Positions 1-6,440 of a DNA stretch of 20,932 nt are shown in pieces (the first letter of the stretch is position 1; every line of letters starts with the position of its first letter). The stretch lies in NCBI GenBank assembly GCA_964429485.1, contig CAYSBW010000041.1, forward strand, positions 1 to 20,932, given 5' to 3'. Source of the stretch: JAPLKB01 sp964429485 (GTDB lineage: Bacteria; Desulfobacterota; Syntrophorhabdia; Syntrophorhabdales; Syntrophorhabdaceae). Below the pieces are notes generated by a model. It worked only from the letters and a program-made list of their open reading frames with translations. It searched no databases and was not told the DNA's origin. The position numbers and the translations under genes are program-made.

Positions 1-381
1 ATAAAACCATGACAAAACTGTAGTAGATTTTCACTGAAAATACCAATCTTTTTATGAAATTCAATAAAGTTGCTCAAAGGAGATATAAAGGCATTCAAAA
101 AAGCATAGGAAACACGATGTCAGGTAGTGTAAAAACTTTATGGATAGAGAAAGCAGGCTCAGGATACTCTGACACCTTTTAGATACCAGATTTATGAGAG
201 AATTGCCAAACTCTTAGATGAAATAAAAGACACTATGACCAATAATTGAGAAATAAAATCTCATTATAGAAAATTAACAGGCAGGAACAAGGATAAATTT
301 GCGATGATTTTTGTTCTTGTATAAAGGCAAAGGCAGGAAACCGGGAAGCCTAAAATAACTCTCCCTGATTTAGGGCAAAAA
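1..381 (+). pseudogene. No intact gene; possible decayed coding remnant
   Basis: This stretch has no intact reading frame on either strand. On the plus strand, the frame starting at base 1 shows protein-like runs broken by stops. Its longest open part is 148-249, ending in a run rich in Tyr, Ile, Leu and Lys (RYQIYERIAKLLDEIKDTM) before a TGA at 247-249. Earlier stops in the same frame fall at about 10-12, 55-57, 103-105, 127-129 and 145-147. I do not recognise the family. It could be the eroded end of a transposase or hypothetical gene, or chance. Confidence is low. Confidence 0.2.
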
Positions 382-409
382 AATAGGGGGCACGTATGTG
401 CCCCCTATT
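377..409 (-). terminator. Rho-independent terminator of the pilin gene
   Basis: A perfect 12-bp inverted repeat (382-393 and 398-409, core GGGGGCAC/GTGCCCCC) has a 4-base loop. On the minus strand it is followed at once by seven Ts (383-377). It lies 18 bases past the reassigned pilin stop codon at 428-430, which fits a single-gene transcription unit. Confidence 0.9.
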
Positions 410-427
410 ACATTAATCCTTTAAATT

Positions 428-893
428 CTACTGTTTGGGAAGAAGAGTGTTTATATCGTTGTTATTTCCTGAAAAAGTCCAGGATGCTCCATTGGCAATA
501 TTTTCTGTTGCCAATGTNNNNNNNNNNTTTTCCGTTTACGTCGGTGGCTAGATTAGCAATTTCTACACTTATGTTAACCTGATCGCCAGTACTACTAACA
601 TTCGTTTTCGCAGTATTTGCTATATACTGAGACGGCAACATAATACCAAAGGTGTTATTAATATTATCAAGATGTGTAATTGTTGCGGCAGGCATGGAAC
701 CCTTTTCTGTGTAATATGCCGCTATTGCATTCTTCAAAGCCCCCATCGCGCTTGTTATGCCTGACATCTTTGATTTTTTCGTGTATCCAGTGTATGCGGG
801 GATTGCAATTGCAGCGAGGATACCGATGATCGCGATAACGATCAAAAGCTCAATCAGTGTAAAACCTTTACTATTTCTGTCTACCTTAATCAT
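428..893 (-). CDS. pilA: Type IV major pilin (PilA-like), interrupted by an assembly gap
   Basis: This is a prepilin with a ten-residue leader (MIKVDRNSKG) cut before Phe. The class III signature GFTLIELLIVIAIIGILAAI follows, including the conserved Glu5 of the mature protein, and then a soluble domain. Pilins of this family are processed by prepilin peptidase and polymerised from the inner membrane. The start is fixed by a strong AGGAGGT ribosome site eight bases upstream. Ten Ns at 518-527 follow codon 122. Reading straight through the Ns gives a nonsense C-terminus ending at 462. The frame starting at 517 instead gives a pilin-like end (TLATENIANGASWTFSGNNN, then DINTLLPKQ) with a stop at 428-430, just before a terminator. 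I therefore set the end at 428 and infer that the true gap is a multiple of three. Full length is probably about 154 residues, too long for the short e-pilin type. Confidence 0.9.
518..527. other. Assembly gap (10 Ns) inside the pilin gene
   Basis: Ten unresolved bases. The flanking reading frames only agree if the true number of missing bases is divisible by three, so the run is a placeholder and not a measured length. Confidence 0.95.
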
Positions 894-937
894 AAAAAAC
901 CTCCTGTAAAATAAATTTATTTAATAATACAGTTACC

Positions 938-965
938 ATTTTAACATAAATTTTCTATTTGTAAA
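938..965 (-). promoter_or_regulatory. Sigma-70-type promoter for the pilin gene
   Basis: On the minus strand, TTTACA (965-960) and TAAAAT (943-938) are separated by 16 bases, about 45 bases upstream of the pilin start. The surroundings are AT-rich. I saw no convincing sigma-54 element (GG/GC pair), although pilin genes often use one. Confidence 0.5.
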
Positions 966-1104
966 TGATTTTTCTCACAGTTCGATAGTTTTTGTCTTTC
1001 CCGTTAATTATAATTAATTCCTTTCCCTTTAGCCCCTTACAATCCCTCTATACCCTGCAGCCTGTTTTTTTCTGCATAGCCCGTTTTTTTCTCTTGATTT
1101 TGTT

Positions 1105-1142
1105 AAAACAATTTCCCCGCAGCTGAAACTGCGGGGAAATTG
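1105..1142 (-). terminator. Terminator closing the large minus-strand operon
   Basis: A perfect 14-bp inverted repeat (1109-1122 and 1129-1142; GC-rich core CCCCGCAG/CTGCGGGG) has a 6-base loop. It begins 19 bases past the stop of the last operon gene. On the minus strand it is followed by four Ts (1108-1105). It is the strongest hairpin at the operon end and separates the operon from the pilin unit. Confidence 0.85.
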
Positions 1143-1161
1143 CAGTAACTTTATTTTAATT

Positions 1162-2370
1162 TTATTTGCCGACCTTTACTATAAGTGAAGCAGCAGTATC
1201 GCCTGCGGCACATCCTGTAAAAAGACCGTATCCGCCTCCAAGGATTGTCAGTTCCTCAATCATTTCAATAATTGCCCTTCCTGCTGTCGGGCCCTGTGGA
1301 TGACCATAAATCAAGGATGAACCATAATTATTTATTTTCATCACATCAATGCCCATCTTTTTTGCAAGATTAAGGTCATTCACAGCAAAGGGATTGTGTG
1401 TCTTGATGGCTTTGATATCGCCAATCTTCAGACCTGCATTGGCAAGAGCCATCTCTGAGGCAGGCACCGGAGCTGCAGGCATGTGTGCAGGTTTTACACG
1501 GGCAAAGCCGTAGGAGATTATCTGTATTTCTATTGAAGGATCTGTACTCAATTCTCTGGCCCTATCCCTTGTGGTAACAATAATTCCACAGTTGCCGTCA
1601 GCAGGGAAAGTCTGGGCTCCGAAGCTGTGAACTCCACCAGGACGGACAGGTTTCAGTTTTGCAAGCCCTTCAGCAGTAGTTGGCGTCCATCCTTCGTCAG
1701 TTTCAACGAGTTTTTTATTCTTTCTGTCAACAACACAAAGGGGCGGAAACATGTAACGCTTCTGGAATTCCCTGTCATTGGCAAGGGCATCCTGATACTG
1801 GTTGTAGCGTCTCAAGACCACTTCATCACACTCTTCCTTGGTTATGCCTATTTCCTTTGCAACATTTTCTCCGGTCTCAACCATGGCAACAGGTGTTCGG
1901 GGATTACCGTTAAAATTATCCATATTCCAGTCTTCGCGGTAAGGTTCTCCTCCTGGTCCGAGAGGGTTGGCCCATACAGTATGGGGCCCGTTTGAGCAGC
2001 GGTCAGTCATCAGGCCGAAAGCCACGCCATAGGCTCCGAGTTCCATGTCCTTTGCTGCAAGAGAAAGGATGGTTGTGGAAGTTGAACAGGCCTGGTGAAT
2101 AAAGAGTCCTGGAACATATTTCTTGTCATCTGTAAGTATTGCTCCTGACCACTGATGCGCAAAAAACCAGTGGTGCTGGGCAACGGTTGTGCCAAAGAAA
2201 AGATAATCAATAACAGTCGGGTCCATCTGTCTTTTTTCAAAAAACCATCTCCTTGCAGTCTCAGCGCCAAGGGTTATGGCATTGTCATGCTGCAAGCTCA
2301 TCTGCCAGCGACTGAAAGGTGTGGAATAATATCCTCCGTATGGAATGTAAGCTTTTGTAAAACTATTCAT
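1162..2370 (-). CDS. Divergent thiolase-family acyl-CoA acetyltransferase
   Basis: This 402-residue protein has thiolase architecture. The nucleophile Cys95 sits in HQACSTSTT, the catalytic His357 in YGHPQGPTAG, and the second Cys387 in FTGCAAGD, near the C-terminus as in biosynthetic and degradative thiolases. The family's usual NEAF loop is replaced by HNPF (325-328). Thiolases cleave 3-oxoacyl-CoA with CoA or run the reverse condensation, in the cytoplasm. All catalytic residues are visible, so I expect an active enzyme, though substrate choice cannot be read. It is the last gene of the operon; a GGAGG ribosome site lies 8 bases before the ATG. The subfamily differs from the second thiolase at 5194-6387. 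Relatives of this type often pair with a separate DUF35 protein (for example BbsA/BbsB in toluene catabolism). Here the only DUF35 domain is fused to the HMGCS-like protein. Confidence 0.85.
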   Translation of the reverse strand: MNSFTKAYIPYGGYYSTPFSRWQMSLQHDNAITLGAETARRWFFEKRQMDPTVIDYLFFGTTVAQHHWFFAHQWSGAILTDDKKYVPGLFIHQACSTSTTILSLAAKDMELGAYGVAFGLMTDRCSNGPHTVWANPLGPGGEPYREDWNMDNFNGNPRTPVAMVETGENVAKEIGITKEECDEVVLRRYNQYQDALANDREFQKRYMFPPLCVVDRKNKKLVETDEGWTPTTAEGLAKLKPVRPGGVHSFGAQTFPADGNCGIIVTTRDRARELSTDPSIEIQIISYGFARVKPAHMPAAPVPASEMALANAGLKIGDIKAIKTHNPFAVNDLNLAKKMGIDVMKINNYGSSLIYGHPQGPTAGRAIIEMIEELTILGGGYGLFTGCAAGDTAASLIVKVGK

Positions 2371-2492
2371 CTTGCTGCCTCCTGAATTTTATATTTACAT
2401 ATGATCTTTTCACAACCATGGGCATGTCCGCTATTGTTATCTGAAGGGGTGGTAACTCACAGACATGAACCCAGGGTTGCAAAAACTGAACC

Positions 2493-3134
2493 TTATTTTT
2501 TTATGCTGGAAAAATTTATCGCTTCAAGGCGCCAGCATTGAAGAAGGTCATTTGATTTCACTACTTCTCCAAAAGAATTATCTATATTTATCAGTGACCA
2601 TTTTTTGGTCTCCAGATTTGTCCCCTCTGTAAGCTCTTCCGGAACAATAATGTGAAAATCCCTCGCAAAACCATCACGGGCAGTTGATTCCACACAGACA
2701 TTTGTAGCCAGACCTGTCAGTATCAAGGTTTTTATATCATTGATTCTCAAAAACTGTTCAAAATAAGTTGAAATAAAACCGGAATGCCTGTATTTGGGTA
2801 TTACTACATCACCCTCAATAGGCACTGGTTCATAAAAATCAGAAAATGAAGGATCGTAATGCCTTTCAAGGCCATGACGCTGATAATGTTCAAGGGCTGC
2901 CGGGGAAGTGAGACATGCCAATTTAGTCATTTTAAAATGCACAATATGTTTAAGAACTTTCCTTGCCTGAACAAGAAAAAGGCTGATCCTTGCAGCAAGG
3001 GCTTTTGAAATTTCCACATCAAAACCGGTTCTGTGAAATACTCCTCCTTCGCAGCAGTAATCCTTCTGCATATCAATTATAATGAGAGCTGTCTTTTTTG
3101 GTTCTACTTTTTTTGTCAGATTGTCAATATCCAT
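2493..3134 (-). CDS. Isochorismatase-like (cysteine) hydrolase
   Basis: This 213-residue alpha/beta hydrolase belongs to the isochorismatase/nicotinamidase superfamily. The expected triad is present: Asp21 in IIIDMQKDY, Lys114 in VIPKYRHSGF, and Cys147 in ATNVCVESTARDGF. A longer frame opens 105 bases upstream. I chose ATG 3134 because an AGAAGGAGA ribosome site precedes it, the family's N-terminal strand begins just after it, and the upstream extension runs through a hairpin. Members hydrolyse amides (nicotinamide, N-carbamoyl compounds, ureas, biuret) or isochorismate. The substrate cannot be told here. Its place in a CoA/carboxylation operon suggests removal of an amide or carbamoyl group from a pathway compound, which is inference only. 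Confidence 0.85.
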   Translation of the reverse strand: MDIDNLTKKVEPKKTALIIIDMQKDYCCEGGVFHRTGFDVEISKALAARISLFLVQARKVLKHIVHFKMTKLACLTSPAALEHYQRHGLERHYDPSFSDFYEPVPIEGDVVIPKYRHSGFISTYFEQFLRINDIKTLILTGLATNVCVESTARDGFARDFHIIVPEELTEGTNLETKKWSLINIDNSFGEVVKSNDLLQCWRLEAINFSSIKK

Positions 3135-3195
3135 ATGATTTCTCCTTCTGTCCCTGTATTGTTCAGAAGCTGATCCAGCTCTATGACGGTGTTTC

Positions 3196-3233
3196 AGGGT
3201 TCCGCCCTTAAACACTGGACGGAACCCTTTTTT
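3196..3233 (+). terminator. Intra-operon hairpin with plus-strand T-tract
   Basis: A perfect 9-bp inverted repeat (3196-3204 and 3220-3228, AGGGTTCCG/CGGAACCCT) is followed by a six-T run (3228-3233) on the plus strand. It lies between two minus-strand operon genes, so its terminator polarity is opposite to the operon. It could stop antisense transcription, or in the sense mRNA act as a processing or stabilising hairpin. Confidence 0.5.
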
Positions 3234-3270
3234 CACCATTAACTTCTTTCCGCTCTGTACCTGGCTATTC

Positions 3271-4359
3271 TTATTTCTCCACAGGCTTCGGTTCTGTCAG
3301 AGGCCAGAAATTGAAGAAAGATGAATAGATCGTAATAAGCGGGAATGTCACGCTCAACAGAGAGGTCGCAACCCAGAGTTCAAAGACATATGAGGGAGCC
3401 CCGCTCGGCATTTTACCGTGCACAAAACCGCTCAGCCATGCATAGAGATAATACATGACCACTGCAAGGATAATGGTAAAGATAATCAGAATAAAACCTT
3501 TGAGAGGCTGCTTCACTGTCTGGACAGGAGCTGTCTGGAACATGAGAAGCATGATAAATTCACCGAAAATCAGGCACATGGGAACACGCACAGCATAGAC
3601 TACAGTGTCCATACCAAAACCATCCACAAAAATTTTCCTTAAGAGATAGGCAAGGATGAGAACAGTAATGGTTACCATGATGCCCCATACAGGCTGTTTG
3701 CCCAATGCAGGGGACTTTGCAGCCATTGAGCTGAAGGGCCAGAAATCCAACTCTGCAAAAGCCAGAATTATTGCAGCAGTGCTCAGAATGAAACTGATAG
3801 TCACCCATGCGTTAAATGCACCCTGCGGATCAAGCCAATCCCTGTAAAAAGGAGCTCCTTTGAGAAAACTGAAATCCATGAAGGTAAAGTAAATAATTAT
3901 AACAATAATGTAGGCAAGGATAAGAGTCCCAAGCCCTACAACAGCAGGATGTTTCGAAATTGCCGACATTGGCCAGCATTGCCAGGGAATGGTTAACCAG
4001 ACTGTTGTAATAACAGAAATAATTGTAAAATGCACAACAAAGGGAGTTGGAGGTTCAACGTATCCTCCGATTGTTTTTTGTGTCCACGGCGCAACAAAAG
4101 CCCCTATCACTATCATAAACAGAACAAGATAGATGCCTTTCAAAGGTTGCTCCAATTTCGCAGCAGGAGCAGGATAATTGCCTCCCCAGACCAGAGCCAT
4201 TACAATGCTTACAGGAATACAGGTCATTACAAGATACCCGACCCAGCCAAGAAACGTATCAAGTGTAAACCACATGATAAATCCAAAGGATAAGAACATT
4301 ACAATAATCGTTGATACTAACCCCAACATGGGTTGTTTAAGTCCACCTTGCTGCTCCAT
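3271..4359 (-). CDS. Polytopic membrane protein built from five internal repeats
   Basis: This 362-residue, very hydrophobic protein has about ten predicted membrane helices and no signal peptide. I do not recognise the family. It is made of five units, each opening with a [K/E][Q/H]P motif followed by a helix, at residues 8, 70, 136, 221 and 283. Spacing is 62-85 residues, consistent with two helices per unit. Three units end in a W-P turn (CWPMS, FWPFS, FWPLT). The start is well supported by AAGGAGGA seven bases before the ATG. It may bring the pathway substrate or product across the inner membrane, judged only from its place in a catabolic-looking operon. No ATPase, SBP or known transporter motif is visible. 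Confidence 0.75.
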   Translation of the reverse strand: MEQQGGLKQPMLGLVSTIIVMFLSFGFIMWFTLDTFLGWVGYLVMTCIPVSIVMALVWGGNYPAPAAKLEQPLKGIYLVLFMIVIGAFVAPWTQKTIGGYVEPPTPFVVHFTIISVITTVWLTIPWQCWPMSAISKHPAVVGLGTLILAYIIVIIIYFTFMDFSFLKGAPFYRDWLDPQGAFNAWVTISFILSTAAIILAFAELDFWPFSSMAAKSPALGKQPVWGIMVTITVLILAYLLRKIFVDGFGMDTVVYAVRVPMCLIFGEFIMLLMFQTAPVQTVKQPLKGFILIIFTIILAVVMYYLYAWLSGFVHGKMPSGAPSYVFELWVATSLLSVTFPLITIYSSFFNFWPLTEPKPVEK

Positions 4360-4360
4360 C

Positions 4361-4444
4361 TTAATCCTCCTTTTTGTTATTGGGCACTTTGTGCCAAATG
4401 TAATATCCCTGATATGCAGGATACCCAGACCCCTTCACGAGCAT
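4361..4444 (-). CDS. Candidate 27-residue Tyr/Gly-rich small protein
   Basis: The ORF starts at ATG 4444 and stops at TAA 4361-4363, one base before the ATG of the membrane protein gene. The peptide begins MLVKGSGYPAYQGYYIWHKV and ends PNNKKED. It contains five aromatic residues within ten (YQGYYIWH) and a charged tail. The stop-to-start spacing (TAAGATG), with the next gene's ribosome site inside this ORF, is what translational coupling looks like. Against it, the strong AGGAGGTGATT site at 4470-4480 is about 25 bases from the ATG, further than normal. An in-frame stop (4472-4474) blocks a longer version and no other start exists. A GTG frame right at that ribosome site encodes a less convincing 32-residue peptide. 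It may also be just a leader region. Confidence 0.4.
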   Translation of the reverse strand: MLVKGSGYPAYQGYYIWHKVPNNKKED

Positions 4445-4522
4445 ATAGCGCCCGTAATATCTGCTTTTTAATCACCTCCTTTTTACATATTTTTAAATCC
4501 TTCCACTCCACCAGCAAAAGCA

Positions 4523-5194
4523 TCAATAAATAAAAACAATCCCTACAGCCAGAGCTCTCGGCACTGCCGCAGGGTCAACACTCCTGTAAACAGGATAAAT
4601 TTCCCACCCTGCCTTCCTCACCAGACGGTAAGCATCTATACCGACTCCTTCCATTGAAGGTCGCGCCTTAAGAGGGTGAGCGCATTTATTACCCTGGAGC
4701 ACCTGACAATCTCCAGAATTGCAAAGCGCTGCATTGCAACTGAACTGACAGAATCCCATTGCAAGATGATATCCATTACCAAAGGCAAGGGTCTCCAGCC
4801 TGCCCGTTATTTCCATATCCTTTTTTGTCCATTCCACCCCTGCCTTGCGCTGCTCTGTCCTGTCCGTAAAATTAGTGGCAGGCAAAACATCCAGTGCAAA
4901 GAGGATCGCCCAGGTGTATTTGCTGAGAGCACGGCGCATAAATTCAATATCAGGGGCATTAGGCGGACAATAGGCGCTTTTGCCGTAATGCGGACACATT
5001 GGCACACTGCATTTAAGCCTTACCCTCTCGTCCACTTCAGCCCAGGAAGCAGGTATAATCTCTGCCATTGATGCTCCAAGCTCAAAGGCTTTTTTTTTGA
5101 AATTTTCAAGATCCTGTTTCAGAACTTCATAAGGCACCTGCAAAGAAATGAGCCTGGAAGGCCCTTTAGCCTCTTCCTGCATTCCCCCCTCCAT
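4523..5194 (-). CDS. DUF2284 predicted metal-binding protein
   Basis: This 223-residue protein is Cys-rich in the DUF2284 pattern. It has C62, C67 and C76 in a CSVPMCPHYGKSAYCPPNAP block, and C149, C153, C158, C163 and C171 in a second block. It ends in the family's KARPSMEGVGIDAY and GWEIYP segments. Eight Cys residues suggest an Fe-S or other metal centre; the family has no firmly assigned function that I can cite. Its ATG overlaps the stop of the upstream thiolase by one base (TAATG), so the two are translationally coupled. A second start four codons in, behind GGAGG, is possible. The protein probably serves the operon pathway as an electron or metal-handling partner, or as an assembly factor. 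This is inference. Confidence 0.85.
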   Translation of the reverse strand: MEGGMQEEAKGPSRLISLQVPYEVLKQDLENFKKKAFELGASMAEIIPASWAEVDERVRLKCSVPMCPHYGKSAYCPPNAPDIEFMRRALSKYTWAILFALDVLPATNFTDRTEQRKAGVEWTKKDMEITGRLETLAFGNGYHLAMGFCQFSCNAALCNSGDCQVLQGNKCAHPLKARPSMEGVGIDAYRLVRKAGWEIYPVYRSVDPAAVPRALAVGIVFIY

Positions 5195-6387
5195 TACCCT
5201 TTTTCATTCCCGACTACCACACAGCATCCTATACCTGCTCCGGCATTGCCCCCAAGATTATGGGTCATTCCGAGACGCGGATTTTTTACCTGACGTGGCC
5301 CTGCCTTTTCCTGCAATTGAAGATATACTTCATACATCATTCTCAGGCCACTGGCTCCAAGGGGATGACCAAAACATTTTAATCCACCGTCGGTATTGAC
5401 AGGAATTTCTCCCTTAAGCGTAAAGGTTCCTGCTTTTATATCTTCCCCTGCCTTCCCTCTCGCACTGAAACCAAGGTCTTCGTAAACAACAAGTTCATGG
5501 GCAGTAAAACAATCATGAACTTCAGCACAACTTATTTCGTTACGGGGGTTTTTTATCCCTGCATCAGCATATACCTGCTGAGAGGCGCGAACATTTTCAT
5601 CAACATGGACATAATCGTAGTCCTGTCTCATGGAGCCCTGGCGAGCTCCAGCGCTGATTGCAAGACCCTTAATGTATATTGGATCTTTCCGGAAATTCTT
5701 CGCCATGTCCGCACGGGTAACTATGGCTGCAGCAGCTCCATCACTTACACCGCAACAGTCAAAGAGACCGAGAGGCCATGCCACTATCGGGGCCTTCATT
5801 ACCTGCTCGACTGTAAGTATATTATGAAAATGCGCTTTCGGGTTGAGACTTCCATTGTAGTGGTTTTTAACGGCAATTTCAGCAAGAAGTCTTTTGCCTT
5901 CTTCGCGGTCAAGATTGTAATGACTGAAGTATCGTGTTCCAAGATAGGCAAAGGATGCAGGCGCACTGTAGCCTGAACCTGTAGACGGGCTTCCATCAGG
6001 ATTGTCCCCGACTATTGCCGGACCCTTCACTCCTGTCTGTCCGGAATCCTTTAGCTTCTCCACACCTATGGCCAGAGCTATATCGCAAACTCCTGCAGCT
6101 ACAGCATAGCTTGCAGCTCTCAGGGCTTCTGAACCGGTGGCACACATATTTTCCACCCTTGTAATGGGTATATACTGCAAACCGAGAGGCGCCAGGGTCA
6201 TAGCGCTTATGCCGGAAAATACAGTCCCGATCCAGGCTGCCTGAATTGCTCCGGGCTCTATGCCGGCATCCTCAAAGGCTTCATAGGCAGCTTCAACAAG
6301 CAGGTCTTCCACTCCCATGTCCCATCGCTCGCCAAATCGGGTACATCCCATCCCTACTATTGCTACTTTATCTTTAATACTTTCCAT
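5194..6387 (-). CDS. SCP-x-type thiolase (3-oxoacyl-CoA thiolase/acetyl-CoA acetyltransferase)
   Basis: This 397-residue thiolase is of the SCP-x/archaeal type. The nucleophile is Cys82 in ENMCATGSEA, HDCF contains His291, and GHPLGASG contains His341. The C-terminus carries HNLGGNAGAGIG in place of the second-Cys motif of classical thiolases, which is normal for this branch. It would condense or cleave acyl-CoAs in the cytoplasm. A TTG lies two codons upstream of the ATG, but ATG 6387 has the better spacing from AAGGAG, so I use it. Gene order with the HMGCS-like/DUF35 fusion just upstream recalls the archaeal thiolase-DUF35-HMGCS complex, in which DUF35 bridges the two enzymes. A channelled complex with the preceding gene product is therefore likely. 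It overlaps the DUF2284 gene by one base. Confidence 0.9.
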   Translation of the reverse strand: MESIKDKVAIVGMGCTRFGERWDMGVEDLLVEAAYEAFEDAGIEPGAIQAAWIGTVFSGISAMTLAPLGLQYIPITRVENMCATGSEALRAASYAVAAGVCDIALAIGVEKLKDSGQTGVKGPAIVGDNPDGSPSTGSGYSAPASFAYLGTRYFSHYNLDREEGKRLLAEIAVKNHYNGSLNPKAHFHNILTVEQVMKAPIVAWPLGLFDCCGVSDGAAAAIVTRADMAKNFRKDPIYIKGLAISAGARQGSMRQDYDYVHVDENVRASQQVYADAGIKNPRNEISCAEVHDCFTAHELVVYEDLGFSARGKAGEDIKAGTFTLKGEIPVNTDGGLKCFGHPLGASGLRMMYEVYLQLQEKAGPRQVKNPRLGMTHNLGGNAGAGIGCCVVVGNEKG

Positions 6388-6440
6388 AATCAATGGCTCC
6401 TTGCTTTGTTTAATCCCGAATCATGCATTAAAAACATCTC

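Noticed and set aside
1627..1995. Open plus-strand frame of about 120 codons opposite the terminal thiolase
   Set aside because: Antisense to a gene with clear catalytic motifs; no ribosome site or recognisable protein pattern.
4676..5071. Open plus-strand frame of about 130 codons opposite the DUF2284 gene
   Set aside because: Its composition reflects the opposite-strand Cys-rich protein; no family features.
5497..5976. Open plus-strand frame of about 160 codons opposite the SCP-x-type thiolase
   Set aside because: Shadow of a well-supported thiolase; the translation resembles no protein I know.
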